A DNA stretch of 64,000 nt from an uncultured Roseburia sp. (GCA_947174805.1 CAMWKH010000011.1:1-64000); one strand, 5' to 3'. Shown: positions 16,967 through 26,354, counted from the first letter of the stretch. Translations and numbers: made by a program. Notes: generated by a model not told the origin, from the letters alone.

Positions 16967-17902
16967 ATGATACAGGAGGAGTTTACCTTTTTATCCCGGG
17001 ACGGGAAGACAGATATCCACGGCATAAAATTTATGCCAGAGGACAAAACATGGGATAAAGTGCTTCAGATTACCCACGGCATGCAGGAGTACATTTTAAG
17101 ATACAAGGATTTTGCCGGTTATCTTACAAAAAGAGGGTTTCTTGTGGTGGGACATGACCACTTGGGCCACGGAGATTCCGTATCCTCAGAAAAAGAGCTT
17201 GGTTTTTTCTGCAAAGAGCACCCAAGTGACGTGTTGGTGGAGGATATGCATACCCTCCGGGAAAAAATACAAAGGGAAAATCCGGAGAAACCATATTTTA
17301 TGCTGGGCCACAGTATGGGCTCTTATATGCTTCGGAAATATATTACACTCCACGGGGAAAATCTCTCCGGGGTTCTGCTGGTGGGAACCGGGAGCATGCC
17401 GGATTTCACGATGAAAACAGGTATGTTTGTCTGCCGGGGGCTTGCCGCTGTTTTTGGCTGGCATTTCCGCAGTCCTTTTGTCCGTTTTCTCTCTCTTACG
17501 GGACCTTACCGGGAATTTGATTCCAGCGGGAGAAAACCGGAAAAGAGCTGGCTGACAAAGGATTTGGAAATTGTGGAAAACTATTTCAGGGATGAAAAGT
17601 GCGTCTTTCGGTTTACCATCAACGGTTACTATGGGTTAATGGAGGCGGTGCATTATGACAACCAGTTGGAAAATATTGCCCGGATACCGAAAGACCTCCC
17701 TATTTTTCTGGCATCTGGGGATCAGGACCCGGTGGGAAATTTTGGCGTTGGGGTGAAAAGAGTGTACCGACAGTACAAAGATGCAGGAATCAAAGACGTG
17801 AAATGGAAATTATATCAAAATGACCGTCATGAGATTTTAAACGAGACGGACAGAAAAGTGGTATACCATAATTTACTTTCCTGGATGGAGGCCCATATAT
17901 AA
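16967..17902 (+). CDS. Alpha/beta hydrolase, monoacylglycerol-lipase/lysophospholipase-like
   Basis: 311 residues with ITHGMQEYILRY near 28 (oxyanion region), VVGHDHLGHGDS near 61, the nucleophile elbow GHSMGS near 113, a late acid in SGDQDPVG near 249 and the catalytic histidine in NDRHEILNE near 289. This is the full serine hydrolase triad of the S33/Hydrolase_4 group. It is cytoplasmic and likely cleaves small acyl esters. AGGAGG precedes the ATG. Confidence 0.87.
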   Translation: MIQEEFTFLSRDGKTDIHGIKFMPEDKTWDKVLQITHGMQEYILRYKDFAGYLTKRGFLVVGHDHLGHGDSVSSEKELGFFCKEHPSDVLVEDMHTLREKIQRENPEKPYFMLGHSMGSYMLRKYITLHGENLSGVLLVGTGSMPDFTMKTGMFVCRGLAAVFGWHFRSPFVRFLSLTGPYREFDSSGRKPEKSWLTKDLEIVENYFRDEKCVFRFTINGYYGLMEAVHYDNQLENIARIPKDLPIFLASGDQDPVGNFGVGVKRVYRQYKDAGIKDVKWKLYQNDRHEILNETDRKVVYHNLLSWMEAHI

Positions 17903-17948
17903 GAAAATGAAGTAAAAATGAAATTTATCTTAATTTTTTCATATTCCT

Positions 17949-17976
17949 TTGACATCCTTCGTTTTTTATGTAAAAA
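17949..17976 (+). promoter_or_regulatory. Putative promoter of the DUF1002 gene
   Basis: A consensus TTGACA at 17949-17954 is followed 16 bases later by TAAAAA (17971-17976), about 76 bases before the ATG at 18053. The -10 box is weak, so the start site is uncertain. Confidence 0.4.
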
Positions 17977-18052
17977 TGAAGGCGTTCTATGATAAGGACA
18001 AATGGTAAACATGCGGATATAAAAGCAGGTTTGCGCAAAGGAGGTTTCTATT

Positions 18053-19339
18053 ATGAAAAATGTAAGAAAACAGTGGAAGCGCATGTTCTGTGCCCTTCTC
18101 TCATCTTGTATCCTCTTTACTTCTGCAGTTCCCTTGCAGGGGGCCGAGGTATTTGAGGATGAGGATGCCCAGGAGACTTTGGCGCCGGGGGCAGGCCAGG
18201 GAGAAAATCCACAGGAGGCAGCTTCCGGGGAGAACCAGAGCGATGGCTCTGACCAGAACGCCGGCGGCACAGCAGGCCAGGGGACAAACGCCCAGGGGGA
18301 AGAAAAACCCCAGGAGGAGCAGAAACCCCAGGGCACAGGAAATGAGAGCCAGCCGGGGGAGGGGGCATCTTCACCGGAAAGCAATCAGCCAGATGCAGGG
18401 AATGGGACAGAGCCAAAGGATACGGAACAGTCCTCTCAGGATAAAAACCTTTCCGGCACCGTCACTATAGAAAAGCCGGATATCTCCGGTACGGTGACAG
18501 TAGAGCAGGATAAAAATGACGACAATGTAGAGATTAAGAAAAATGATAAGCCCTATCTGGCTCTTGGGGCAGACCTTTCCCCGGAGCAGAGAGCCATTGT
18601 ACTGGCACTGATGGGAATTGATTCAGGCAAATTAGATGAATATGATGTTTTGTATGTCAACAATGCAGAGGAGCATCAGTATCTGGATTCCTATATTGAC
18701 AAGAGCAAAATCGGCACCCGGTCTTTATCTTCTATTGTGATTGTGGAGCGGAAAGACGGAAACGGCATTCAAATCTCCACCAACAATATCTCTTACTGTA
18801 CCGTGGGTATGTACAAAAACGCTTTGGCCACGGCGGGCATAAAGGATGCAGATATTATTGTGGCGGCGCCTACGGCTATTTCAGGGACAGCAGCCCTTGT
18901 GGGAATCTTTAAAGCCTATAGAGAGATGACAGGAGACGAGATTGACGAGGAGAGCATTGACACTGCCCTTCACGAGCTGGTGCTCACCGGAAATATAGAG
19001 AGCGCCAACGGGGCGGATTCCGATGAGGTAGAAGCTCTGTTTGCCTATGTAAAACAGGCAGTTGTGGAGCATGATATGAGCGACGAGGGAGAAATCCGGG
19101 AAGCCATCGCAGAGGGCTGCGAGAAGTTTAACGTAGTTCTTACAGAGGAGGAGACAAACCAGATCGTTGAATTAATGCTTAAAATCAGCGAGTTGGATTT
19201 GGATGTCGACAGTCTGTTAAATGCCGCTCAGTCCATCTATGACAGCTTTAAAAACGGCGGGGATATCGGCGGATTTTTTTCAAAACTTGGAAAATGGTTC
19301 AGCGGTTTATTTGAAAAGTTTCTAAATATTTTTTCTTAG
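18053..19339 (+). CDS. Secreted DUF1002-domain protein
   Basis: 428 residues with an N-terminal signal peptide (FCALLSSCILFTSAVPLQGAE) and a low-complexity spacer of about 110 residues rich in Gln, Glu, Gly and Pro. A DUF1002 domain follows from about 165 (LALGADLSPEQRAIVLALMGI, ISTNNISYCTVGMYKNALATAGI, IVAAPTAISGTAALVGIFKAY). The C-terminal helical region ends with an amphipathic segment. AAGGAGG precedes the ATG. DUF1002 proteins are extracellular in Firmicutes but their job is not known. The repeated acidic spacer suggests a wall-spanning linker. Confidence 0.85.
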   Translation: MKNVRKQWKRMFCALLSSCILFTSAVPLQGAEVFEDEDAQETLAPGAGQGENPQEAASGENQSDGSDQNAGGTAGQGTNAQGEEKPQEEQKPQGTGNESQPGEGASSPESNQPDAGNGTEPKDTEQSSQDKNLSGTVTIEKPDISGTVTVEQDKNDDNVEIKKNDKPYLALGADLSPEQRAIVLALMGIDSGKLDEYDVLYVNNAEEHQYLDSYIDKSKIGTRSLSSIVIVERKDGNGIQISTNNISYCTVGMYKNALATAGIKDADIIVAAPTAISGTAALVGIFKAYREMTGDEIDEESIDTALHELVLTGNIESANGADSDEVEALFAYVKQAVVEHDMSDEGEIREAIAEGCEKFNVVLTEEETNQIVELMLKISELDLDVDSLLNAAQSIYDSFKNGGDIGGFFSKLGKWFSGLFEKFLNIFS

Positions 19340-19457
19340 GGAATCAGGGATAGTCCGCCAGTAAGCGGGCGTTTAGAAAGTGTCAGCGTTGCTGGGGTGA
19401 TGCTGGATTCAAAGATTATGGAAACATAGTCCTTGAATCATTTTACAGGAGGATGAA

Positions 19458-20075
19458 ATGAAAAAAATTTTTGTACATGGTTCCGGCCATACAGAAACCA
19501 GTTGGAACGAAACAATCTCATATATGAAACACAAGGAAGATATACTGTGTCCCAATTTATCGTCCATTCTTAATGGAAAAGAAGCATCCTATGCCAATTT
19601 ATATGCATCATTTACAGAATATTGTAATAACACAGACGGGCAAATTCATTTATGCGGAATTTCCTTGGGCGGAATCTTGGCGTTAAATTATGCATTGGAC
19701 TTTCCTGACAAGGTAAAATCATTAGTTTTAATCGGTACACCCCACAAAGTGCCGAGAGTAATGTTTGGTATCCAAAATATTATTTTCAGATTTTTACCAA
19801 AATCAGTTTTTAAAACTATGGCATTTGACAAAAAGGATACGTTTCTTTTGGGAAATTCTATGAAAAATTTGGATTTTGGCAATAGCGTGCAGGACATAAA
19901 ATGTCAAACACTGATTATCTGCGGAAAAAAGGACAGTGCAAATTTAAAATCAGCCTACTTTTTATCGGAACATATGGAAAATGCCAAAAAAGTAATTATG
20001 GAAGACACCGGTCATGTTGTAAATGAAGAAAATCCAAAGATGTTAGCAAAAATATTAGATAAATATTTTTCGTGA
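19458..20075 (+). CDS. Alpha/beta fold hydrolase
   Basis: 205 residues with FVHGSGHTETSW near 5 (oxyanion region), the nucleophile elbow CGISLGGILALNYAL near 61, an acid in IICGKKDSAN near 155 and the catalytic histidine in DTGHVVNEENP near 180. It is cytoplasmic, without a signal peptide. ACAGGAGGATGAA precedes the start. AT-rich codon use sets it apart from the preceding DUF1002 gene. Substrate unknown. Confidence 0.85.
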   Translation: MKKIFVHGSGHTETSWNETISYMKHKEDILCPNLSSILNGKEASYANLYASFTEYCNNTDGQIHLCGISLGGILALNYALDFPDKVKSLVLIGTPHKVPRVMFGIQNIIFRFLPKSVFKTMAFDKKDTFLLGNSMKNLDFGNSVQDIKCQTLIICGKKDSANLKSAYFLSEHMENAKKVIMEDTGHVVNEENPKMLAKILDKYFS

Positions 20076-20192
20076 TTTTGTTTCCTTTATCATAGAATGT
20101 AATGCCTATTAGGAAGATATCATACAGGGGAAACGATAAGGGAAAGAGTACTTGAAAGTTGCGGGAGAAGGCTGCGGAGGAGTAGTAACAAT

Positions 20193-20639
20193 ATGAAAAT
20201 TAGAAAAGCCATAATAAATGATTTATCGAGAGTAGCTGAAATATATGTATTCAATAACAGAATAAATTATTTTCCCATATTTAAAGACGAGGAGTTTTCT
20301 TTTGGTGAGTTACAAGTTGTTTCCCTAGTGGATAATTATTTGAAAAGGGATGAAATACGAAGAAACATCTATGTATTTGATGATGGATTAATAAAGGGTT
20401 TTCTTCAAATGAATGAAACAGAGATTTGTAAATTGTATGTGGATGCATGTTTTCAAAGTAAAGGAATTGGCAATGAACTCATCGAATATGCGGTGAAAGA
20501 ACTTCATGCCAAGCATTTATGGGCATTAGAAAAAAATATAAGGGCAATTTCATTTTATCAAAGGCATGGTTTTCATCTGACAGGTGAGAAAAAGTTTGAA
20601 GAAGATACAACAGAATATCTTGTCAAATTAGAAAGATAA
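20193..20639 (+). CDS. GNAT-family N-acetyltransferase
   Basis: 148 residues. The start MKIRKAIINDLSRVAEIYV and the acetyl-CoA loop CKLYVDACFQSKGIGNELIEYAVKEL near 86-111, followed by ALEKNIRAISFYQRHGFH, are classic GNAT motifs. It transfers an acetyl group from acetyl-CoA to an amine; the acceptor cannot be told. It lies before the metG leader in the same direction. Confidence 0.88.
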   Translation: MKIRKAIINDLSRVAEIYVFNNRINYFPIFKDEEFSFGELQVVSLVDNYLKRDEIRRNIYVFDDGLIKGFLQMNETEICKLYVDACFQSKGIGNELIEYAVKELHAKHLWALEKNIRAISFYQRHGFHLTGEKKFEEDTTEYLVKLER

Positions 20640-20754
20640 TTTTCTATTGTATCATCACATCATTTTTGCAGTATATTCGGAAATTTGGCGGGATGAATGA
20701 TTTGAAAAATAATTGTTGACACATAGATAAATCTGTTGTAGGATAAAAAATGTA

Positions 20755-21048
20755 TATATCAAAGGCGATGAAGAGAAGAGTAAGTAGTTAGATATGTTAC
20801 AGAGAACCTGATTAGGTGAGAACAGGCGCAAAAGGAACTACTGAAAATGGTCTCGGAGCTGCGTACCGAAGCTGTTATGCCAAGGCTGCGACGGGTGCAC
20901 CCGTTATAGTGATAGACTATCGATGAATCATTTCTCGTCCGTAGTTGATAAGGCTTGTATCGTGAGATATAAGTGAATTTAGGGTGGTAACACGAAGCGG
21001 ATGCTCTCGTCCCTGAAAAAGAAATTTTTCAGAGAGGAGGGCTTTTTT
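20755..21048 (+). promoter_or_regulatory. T-box leader (tRNA-Met-responsive) of metG
   Basis: Stem I features GATGAAGAGAAGAGTAAG and AGGTGAGAACAGG are visible. A specifier ATG sits at 20847-20849 in the loop sequence GAAAATGGTC. The T-box motif AGGGTGGTAACACG lies at 20981-20994. A terminator hairpin follows (stem around GAAAAAGAAATTTTTC, 21003-21042) with six Ts. Uncharged tRNA-Met should pair with the ATG specifier and the T-box to prevent termination and turn on the synthetase. The specifier agrees with the gene downstream. This leader explains the gap before metG. Confidence 0.92.
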
Positions 21049-21126
21049 AGTACAGAAAAATATGTCGTAACCCACATAAGAAACAAAGTTATCACTGTAA
21101 ATTTAAGAAGAAATGAGGTATGTAAA

Positions 21127-22755
21127 ATGAGACAAATTTTAATTGGAGGTGCATGGCCATATGCAAATGGTTCCTTGCATATAGGACATATTGCAGGATT
21201 ATTACCGGGAGATGTATTGGCAAGATATCATAGAGCAATCGGAGATAAGGTGTATTTTGTTTCGGGAAGTGATTGCCATGGTACTCCTGTGGCCATCAGA
21301 GCAAAACAAGAAAACAGGACACCGCAAGAGGTCAGCGACTTTTATCATAGAGAGTTTGTGGAGTGCTTTGAGCATTTAGGATTTAGTTATGACGCCTATA
21401 TTAAAACATCTGCAAATGAGCATAAAGATTTTGTGAGGGAGTTTCACAGGAAATTGTATGAAAGCCCATATGTGTACGAAAAAGAAGTTCCCCAGGCATA
21501 TTGTGAAAGGTGTAAGACTTTCCTGGCAGACCGTTTTGTATTAGGAAAATGCCCTAAATGCGGAAGTGATACCAGAGGTGATCAATGTGATTCTTGTGGT
21601 ACAGTTTTAGAACCTGAAACGCTTATAGAACCTAAATGTGCTGTATGTGGAAAGAGGATTGGTTTTAAAAACTCTACCCACTTATACATTGCTGTTTCAA
21701 AGCTGCAGTCAGAGTTAGAAGCGCTGGTTGAAAACCATCCTGAGTGGCGAAAAAATGCTACTGCATTTACAAATCGATATATTAACGATGGATTAAGAGA
21801 CCGGGCATTAACTAGAGATTTACAATGGGGAATTAACGTACCTAAGGAAGGGTATGAAAACAAAACAATCTATATTTGGGCAGAAAATGTATTAGGTTAT
21901 CTGTCAGCAAGCAGAGTGGCTGCCGGAGAAGATGTCAATGCTTTTTTTGAGTTATGGGGGGAAGATGCCAAGCATTATTATGTACATGGAAAAGATAATA
22001 TTCCATTTCATACTATTATATTACCGGCACTTTTGCTGGGAAATGGAGATGGATGGCATTTGCCAGACCAAATTGTGTCCAGTGAATATTTAACTTTGGA
22101 GGGCAGGAAAATATCTACCAGTCAAAATTATGCAATATGGGTAAAAGATTTATTAGATAATTTTGAAGCCGACTCTATTCGATATTTTTTTATTGCAAAT
22201 GGACCTGAGAAAAAGGATGCGGATTTTTCCTGGAGAGAATATGTGCATAGTCATAACGGCGAGCTGCTTGGAGCATACGGAAATTTTGTGAACCGAACAT
22301 TGGCATTTATTGAGAAATATTGTGATGGAGTTGTTCCCCAAGGAATCAATAACATAGATTTAGACCATCAAATAGACTGCCTTTATATTGGGGTGGGAAA
22401 ACTTATTGAAAGTGGATGTTTTAAAGATGCAATGAATGAGATTTTTGAGTTTGTAAGAAATGCAAACAAGTATTTTGATACAGAACAACCCTGGATTACA
22501 CGAAATACGGATAAAACTGCTTGTGATAATACACTTTATCAATGTGTCCAGATGATAGCAAATCTAGCAGTTTTGCTCTCTCCTTTTTTACCATTTTCTT
22601 CGGAAAAGGTTTTGAAATGGTTGAATATAAGTAATAAGTGGGAAAGACAACATGTTACAAGTGGATATCTGCTTCCAGAGATTCTAATATTGTTTCAGAG
22701 AATTGATAAAAAAGTAATCCAAGAGGAAACAGAGAAATTAAAGGCTATTTTATAA
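21127..22755 (+). CDS. metG: Methionyl-tRNA synthetase
   Basis: The ATG at 21127 is the true start; the in-frame ATG at 21001 lies inside the T-box terminator. The 542-residue class I enzyme has LHIGH at 17-21, paired CxxC zinc knuckles (CERC, CPKCG, CDSCG, CAVCG, about 123-180) and GRKISTSQN as the KMSKS variant near 333. It charges tRNA-Met with methionine. There is no C-terminal tRNA-binding (EMAP) domain. KISTS and four-Cys knuckles place it in the archaeal/E. coli-like MetRS group. It could be a second MetRS copy, since many Firmicutes carry a different MetS. Confidence 0.92.
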   Translation: MRQILIGGAWPYANGSLHIGHIAGLLPGDVLARYHRAIGDKVYFVSGSDCHGTPVAIRAKQENRTPQEVSDFYHREFVECFEHLGFSYDAYIKTSANEHKDFVREFHRKLYESPYVYEKEVPQAYCERCKTFLADRFVLGKCPKCGSDTRGDQCDSCGTVLEPETLIEPKCAVCGKRIGFKNSTHLYIAVSKLQSELEALVENHPEWRKNATAFTNRYINDGLRDRALTRDLQWGINVPKEGYENKTIYIWAENVLGYLSASRVAAGEDVNAFFELWGEDAKHYYVHGKDNIPFHTIILPALLLGNGDGWHLPDQIVSSEYLTLEGRKISTSQNYAIWVKDLLDNFEADSIRYFFIANGPEKKDADFSWREYVHSHNGELLGAYGNFVNRTLAFIEKYCDGVVPQGINNIDLDHQIDCLYIGVGKLIESGCFKDAMNEIFEFVRNANKYFDTEQPWITRNTDKTACDNTLYQCVQMIANLAVLLSPFLPFSSEKVLKWLNISNKWERQHVTSGYLLPEILILFQRIDKKVIQEETEKLKAIL

Positions 22756-22803
22756 AACAGCTGTTACGCATTACAGATTTGTGGCATTTATGGAGGTTAG
22801 GAA

Positions 22804-23286
22804 ATGTATATTACACAGGCAAAGACAAATGATATCCTTGAGATATTACAAATATATAAAATTGCACGTGATTTTATGAAGAAAACCGGAAATGCCGAAC
22901 AATGGAAAAATCATTATCCGGCAAAAGAAATCCTTGAAGAAGATATAAATTCAGGAAATTTATATGTAGTAAAAAACAAGGATGCAATATGCGCCGTTTT
23001 TGCTTTTATTGTTGGAAAAGAACCTACTTATGAAAAAATAACGCAAGGCCATTGGCTGTCAGATACGGAATATGGCACTTTACACCGTGTGGCCGGGGAT
23101 GGTACGATACATGGCATTTTCGATATGGTGTTAAGGTTTTGCACTGAGAAAACAAAACATTTGCGCATTGATACACATAGTGAAAATAAAATAATGCAGC
23201 ATCTTATCCTTAAAAACAATTTTCAAGAATGTGGCATAATTTATGTTGCGGATGGCTCACCAAGAATAGCATATGAAAGATTATAG
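22804..23286 (+). CDS. GNAT-family N-acetyltransferase
   Basis: 160 residues with MYITQAKTNDILEILQIYKIARDFM at the start and the NAT pattern RIDTHSENKIMQHLILKNNFQECGIIYV near 121-148. The acetyl-CoA loop is less canonical than in the gene at 20193. GGAGGTTAGGAA precedes the ATG. It lies 48 bases after metG and could be carried on the same T-box-controlled transcript. Substrate unknown. Confidence 0.8.
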   Translation: MYITQAKTNDILEILQIYKIARDFMKKTGNAEQWKNHYPAKEILEEDINSGNLYVVKNKDAICAVFAFIVGKEPTYEKITQGHWLSDTEYGTLHRVAGDGTIHGIFDMVLRFCTEKTKHLRIDTHSENKIMQHLILKNNFQECGIIYVADGSPRIAYERL

Positions 23287-23374
23287 AATATGGAGGATTG
23301 CACTATAACTGAATAGCCAAGGAACAAATCAATAACATAGGCACTGGCTCCCGGCTTGTAAAATCAGGAGGTTT

Positions 23375-23792
23375 ATGGTAGTATGGAGATACGGCAAGCA
23401 TAGAACTGGTATTGCAGATTGTACTGGAAAAGCCGGATTTAAAGGTGCTGGACGTCCGCACACAGGTATTTGTGGAGAACTTGCTGAACCGTTCGGTAAG
23501 GTTTGATATCCTGGCTACGGACAGTATGGGGGCAAAACTGAATGTGGAGGTACAGCGCTCCGATAAAGGAGCCGGGAGAAAAAGAGCAAGATATAACAGC
23601 AGCATGATGGACGCAAATCTTTTGAGGAAAGGCGAGGACTTCGACAAACTGCCGGAAACGTGGGTAATCTTTATCGCAGAGAATGACGTAATGGGAAAAG
23701 GGCTGCCGCTCTATTCAATCGAGAGGTGCTTTTTAGGAACAGGGGAAAGATTTGAGGAAGTCAAACAACTGAAAGCTGATAGAAGTGCATAG
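23375..23792 (+). pseudogene. Remnant of a Rpn-family (PD-(D/E)XK) recombination-promoting nuclease/transposase
   Basis: An ATG at 23375 with AGGAGG upstream starts a frame that must shift by one base to reach YGDTASIELVLQIVLEKPDLKVLDVRTQ. RFDILATDSMGAKLNVEVQRSD then provides the D..ExQ nuclease core, followed by PETWVIFIAENDVMGKGLPLYSIER. The family normally continues with an FEDGxHIIYVN segment; here the frame diverges after GERFE and stops. It is truncated at both ends and has a frameshift. Such remnants are common genomic debris in this group. Confidence 0.7.
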
Positions 23793-23833
23793 GCAAAGTT
23801 ATAGAGCCGGGAAACTAAAAACTAACAATGGGT

Positions 23834-23868
23834 TGGGAATCTAAAAAACAGGTTCCCAGCTCTTTTTT
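23834..23868 (+). terminator. Probable terminator
   Basis: TGGGAA and TTCCCA pair across a 13-base loop and are followed by GCTCTTTTTTT. The stem is short (six pairs), so strength is uncertain. It separates the Rpn remnant from the glycosidase locus. Confidence 0.5.
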
Positions 23869-23969
23869 TGCCCTAAGTTCTAAATTTTTTGCAAATTTGA
23901 TTAAAAATTCCTTTGAAGAAAAACTTTTCTACGCCTTGGTGATAACTCTATTGATATTTGCTTAATATT

Positions 23970-24037
23970 TCTCTAATTCTCTCCATGTTTCATCTGGAAT
24001 CTTTAAGGTAGAAAAATCTCCGGGGATACTTTACAAT
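23970..24037 (+). promoter_or_regulatory. Promoter A of the glycan locus with putative activator site
   Basis: A TAGAAA -35 at 24009-24014 and TACAAT -10 at 24032-24037 are spaced 17 bases, and the block 23970-24016 abuts or overlaps the -35. The same block and spacing recur at 26287-26354 with 38 of 47 bases identical and no gaps. Two poor -35 boxes with a conserved upstream block are typical of activator-dependent promoters. The regulator is not in the window. Confidence 0.6.
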
Positions 24038-24070
24038 AGAGATAACAGATTTTTGAAAGGAGAGGCGAAA

Positions 24071-26107
24071 ATGATTGAAAATGAAAAAGTGAAAAAAGTT
24101 TTGTACGGCGGGGATTACAATCCGGAGCAGTGGCCGGAAGAAATCTGGGAGGAGGATATGCGGCTCTTTTCACTGGCAGGCATTGATGTGGTAACGCTAA
24201 ATGTGTTTAGCTGGGCAGCGTTGCAGAGGGATGAAATCACCTATGATTTTTCTAAGCTTGACAAGATTATGGGGCTTGTAAAGAAAAACGGTCTTAACGT
24301 CTGCCTTGCCACCTCAACAGGCGCCCACCCGGCGTGGATGGCCAGAAAGTACCCGGACATTTTAAGGACGGACAATATGGGAATTAAGCGGAAGTTCGGA
24401 GCACGCCACAATTCCTGTCCCAACAGCCCCACTTACCGGAAATATTCCGTGGCATTGGCGGAAAGGCTTTCACAGCGTTATAAGGACTATGACAATATTG
24501 TATCCTGGCACATTTCAAACGAGTACGGCGGGGAGTGCTACTGTGAAAACTGTGAGAAGGCGTTTCGGGTGTGGCTTCGGAAAAAATACGGCACCATAGA
24601 GGAGTTAAACCGTGTGTGGAATACCAGTTTCTGGGGGCATACGTTTTACGACTGGGAGGATGTGGTACTGCCGGATATGCGTTCCGAGGAGTTTTCCTGG
24701 AACGGGGTGCAGAAAACAAATTTTCAGGGAATTTCCCTGGATTATAAGCGGTTTAACTCCGACAGTATTTTAGAGTGTTTTAAATTGGAGCGGGATGCGG
24801 TGAAAAAACACACCCCACAGATTCCTGTCACCACAAATCTTATGGGATGCTACCAGCCTCTGGACTATCAGAAGTGGGGGAAAGAAATGGATTTTGTCTC
24901 CTGGGACAGCTACCCTATATTCGGGGCGGAATACAGCCATAACGCCATGTACCATGATGTGATGCGGGGCGTAAAACAGGGGAAACCCTTTGCCTTAATG
25001 GAGCAGACTCCAAGTGTGAGCAACTGGCATGCCTATTGCGCCTTAAAGCGCCCCGGCGTGATGCGGCTTTTAAGCTACCAGGCTATGGCCCACGGAGGGG
25101 ACACGGTGATGTTTTTCCAGATGAGAAGAAGTATCGGTGCCTGTGAAAAGTATCACGGGGCAGTCATTGACCATGTGGGAACGGAACATACCAGAGTATT
25201 TCGGGAGATTTCTGCATTAGGGAAAGAGTTAAAAGATTTGGGGGATAAAACCCTGGGTGGGAGAACGCCTGCAAAGGCGGCCATTGTCTTTGACTGGGAC
25301 AACTGGTGGGCGACAAGTCTTTCCGCAGGGCCAAGTGACGCCATGGACTATTTTGGAGAAGTGTATCAGTATTACCGCACCCTTTTGAAAATGCATATCC
25401 CTGTGGATATGATTGGAGTGGAGGACAGTCTTTCGGATTACAAGATTTTGGTTGCCCCCATGCTCTATATGTGCAAAGATGGATTTGACGAAAAAATCCG
25501 CAGCTTCGTGAAAGACGGGGGCACATTTGTGACTACTTATTTCAGCGGCTATGTGGAGGACCACGATTTAGTGATTACCGGGGGTTATCCCGGGCGGCTT
25601 CGGGATATTCTTGGAATCTGGGTGGAGGAATCCGATGCCATTCCACCGGAAAAAACATGGCATACTTTCCACTATGAACATGAAACATATCCCGCAGAAA
25701 TCCTCTGTGACCTTCTCCATTTGGAGGGAGCGGAAAGCCTGGGAGAGTATGACAATGATTTTTATGCGGGGATGCCGGCGGTGACAGTGCATGGATTTGG
25801 CAAAGGGAAGGCGTATTATGTGGCTGCCCGTTCCAGTGAGACTTTTTACAATAAATTTTTTGACCGGATTTTAAAAGAGCAGGGCGTGGAACCTGTGGTC
25901 ACAGGAGAGTTTGAAACCTGCATAGAAGCCACTGTCAGGGAAAATGAAAAGGGCAGTTTTCTGTTTCTATTAAACCACGGGGAGAGCGTGGGCTCCGTGA
26001 CCTTAAAGCAGGGGGGTACGGACCTTCTCTCCGGCAGGGAGTATGGGCCGGGGGCGGAGGTTTCCCTGGAGGCAAAAGGAGTGGCCTTGATACAGTTAAA
26101 ACATTGA
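24071..26107 (+). CDS. GH42 beta-galactosidase
   Basis: The ATG at 24071 (AAAGGAGAGGCG upstream) is preferred to the TTG at 24053. The 678-residue protein starts VLYGGDYNPEQWPEEIWEEDM, the GH42 signature. WHISNEYGGECYCENC holds the acid/base Glu and a metal-binding Cys cluster. FALMEQTPSVSNW holds the nucleophile Glu near 310. Trimerisation and C-terminal beta domains follow. It has no signal peptide and removes terminal beta-galactose in the cytoplasm. Beside GH31 alpha-xylosidase and GH3 beta-glucosidase it fits stripping of galactosylated xyloglucan oligosaccharides. Confidence 0.93.
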   Translation: MIENEKVKKVLYGGDYNPEQWPEEIWEEDMRLFSLAGIDVVTLNVFSWAALQRDEITYDFSKLDKIMGLVKKNGLNVCLATSTGAHPAWMARKYPDILRTDNMGIKRKFGARHNSCPNSPTYRKYSVALAERLSQRYKDYDNIVSWHISNEYGGECYCENCEKAFRVWLRKKYGTIEELNRVWNTSFWGHTFYDWEDVVLPDMRSEEFSWNGVQKTNFQGISLDYKRFNSDSILECFKLERDAVKKHTPQIPVTTNLMGCYQPLDYQKWGKEMDFVSWDSYPIFGAEYSHNAMYHDVMRGVKQGKPFALMEQTPSVSNWHAYCALKRPGVMRLLSYQAMAHGGDTVMFFQMRRSIGACEKYHGAVIDHVGTEHTRVFREISALGKELKDLGDKTLGGRTPAKAAIVFDWDNWWATSLSAGPSDAMDYFGEVYQYYRTLLKMHIPVDMIGVEDSLSDYKILVAPMLYMCKDGFDEKIRSFVKDGGTFVTTYFSGYVEDHDLVITGGYPGRLRDILGIWVEESDAIPPEKTWHTFHYEHETYPAEILCDLLHLEGAESLGEYDNDFYAGMPAVTVHGFGKGKAYYVAARSSETFYNKFFDRILKEQGVEPVVTGEFETCIEATVRENEKGSFLFLLNHGESVGSVTLKQGGTDLLSGREYGPGAEVSLEAKGVALIQLKH

Positions 26108-26136
26108 CATTATTCCAAATGAGAAAGTGAGAATAC

Positions 26137-26262
26137 ATGATTCCAAGAAAAGAAAAGGAGATTTTAACAGAAATAGACCGGGTCATAGAGAACGGCCCCT
26201 TTTGTCCGGACTGGGGAACTGATTATAAATTATCGGCCAAAGCTTTTGTAGGTTGTCCTTGA
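26137..26262 (+). pseudogene. N-terminal remnant of a GH29 alpha-L-fucosidase
   Basis: The 41-codon frame MIPRKEKEILTEIDRVIENG then PFCPDW resembles the start of Lachnospiraceae GH29 fucosidases, where the same leader runs into 'YxxxWESL...PxWyxxAKFGIFIHWG'. Here it stops at 26260-26262 without the catalytic domain. Only about 26 residues are comparable, so this rests on family memory, not alignment. If right, the locus once removed fucose as well. It lies immediately before promoter B, so the deletion may have brought promoter B close to GH42. Confidence 0.45.
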
Positions 26263-26286
26263 TCAGTGTCATCATATGTTCCTCTT

Positions 26287-26354
26287 TCTCTAATTTTCCC
26301 GGTGTTTCATCTTTAATATTTATAGTAGAAAAAATGCATCTGACAGCCTATAAT
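26287..26354 (+). promoter_or_regulatory. Promoter B of the glycan locus with putative activator site
   Basis: TAGAAA at 26326-26331 and a perfect TATAAT at 26349-26354 are spaced 17 bases. The upstream block is a gapless match to promoter A at a constant offset of 2317 bases. It should drive the GH31, GH3, kinase and isomerase genes. Confidence 0.65.

Noticed and set aside
21001-21126. Upstream in-frame ATG giving a longer MetRS
   Set aside because: It starts within the T-box terminator hairpin and adds residues absent from the family; the ATG at 21127 matches the conserved start.
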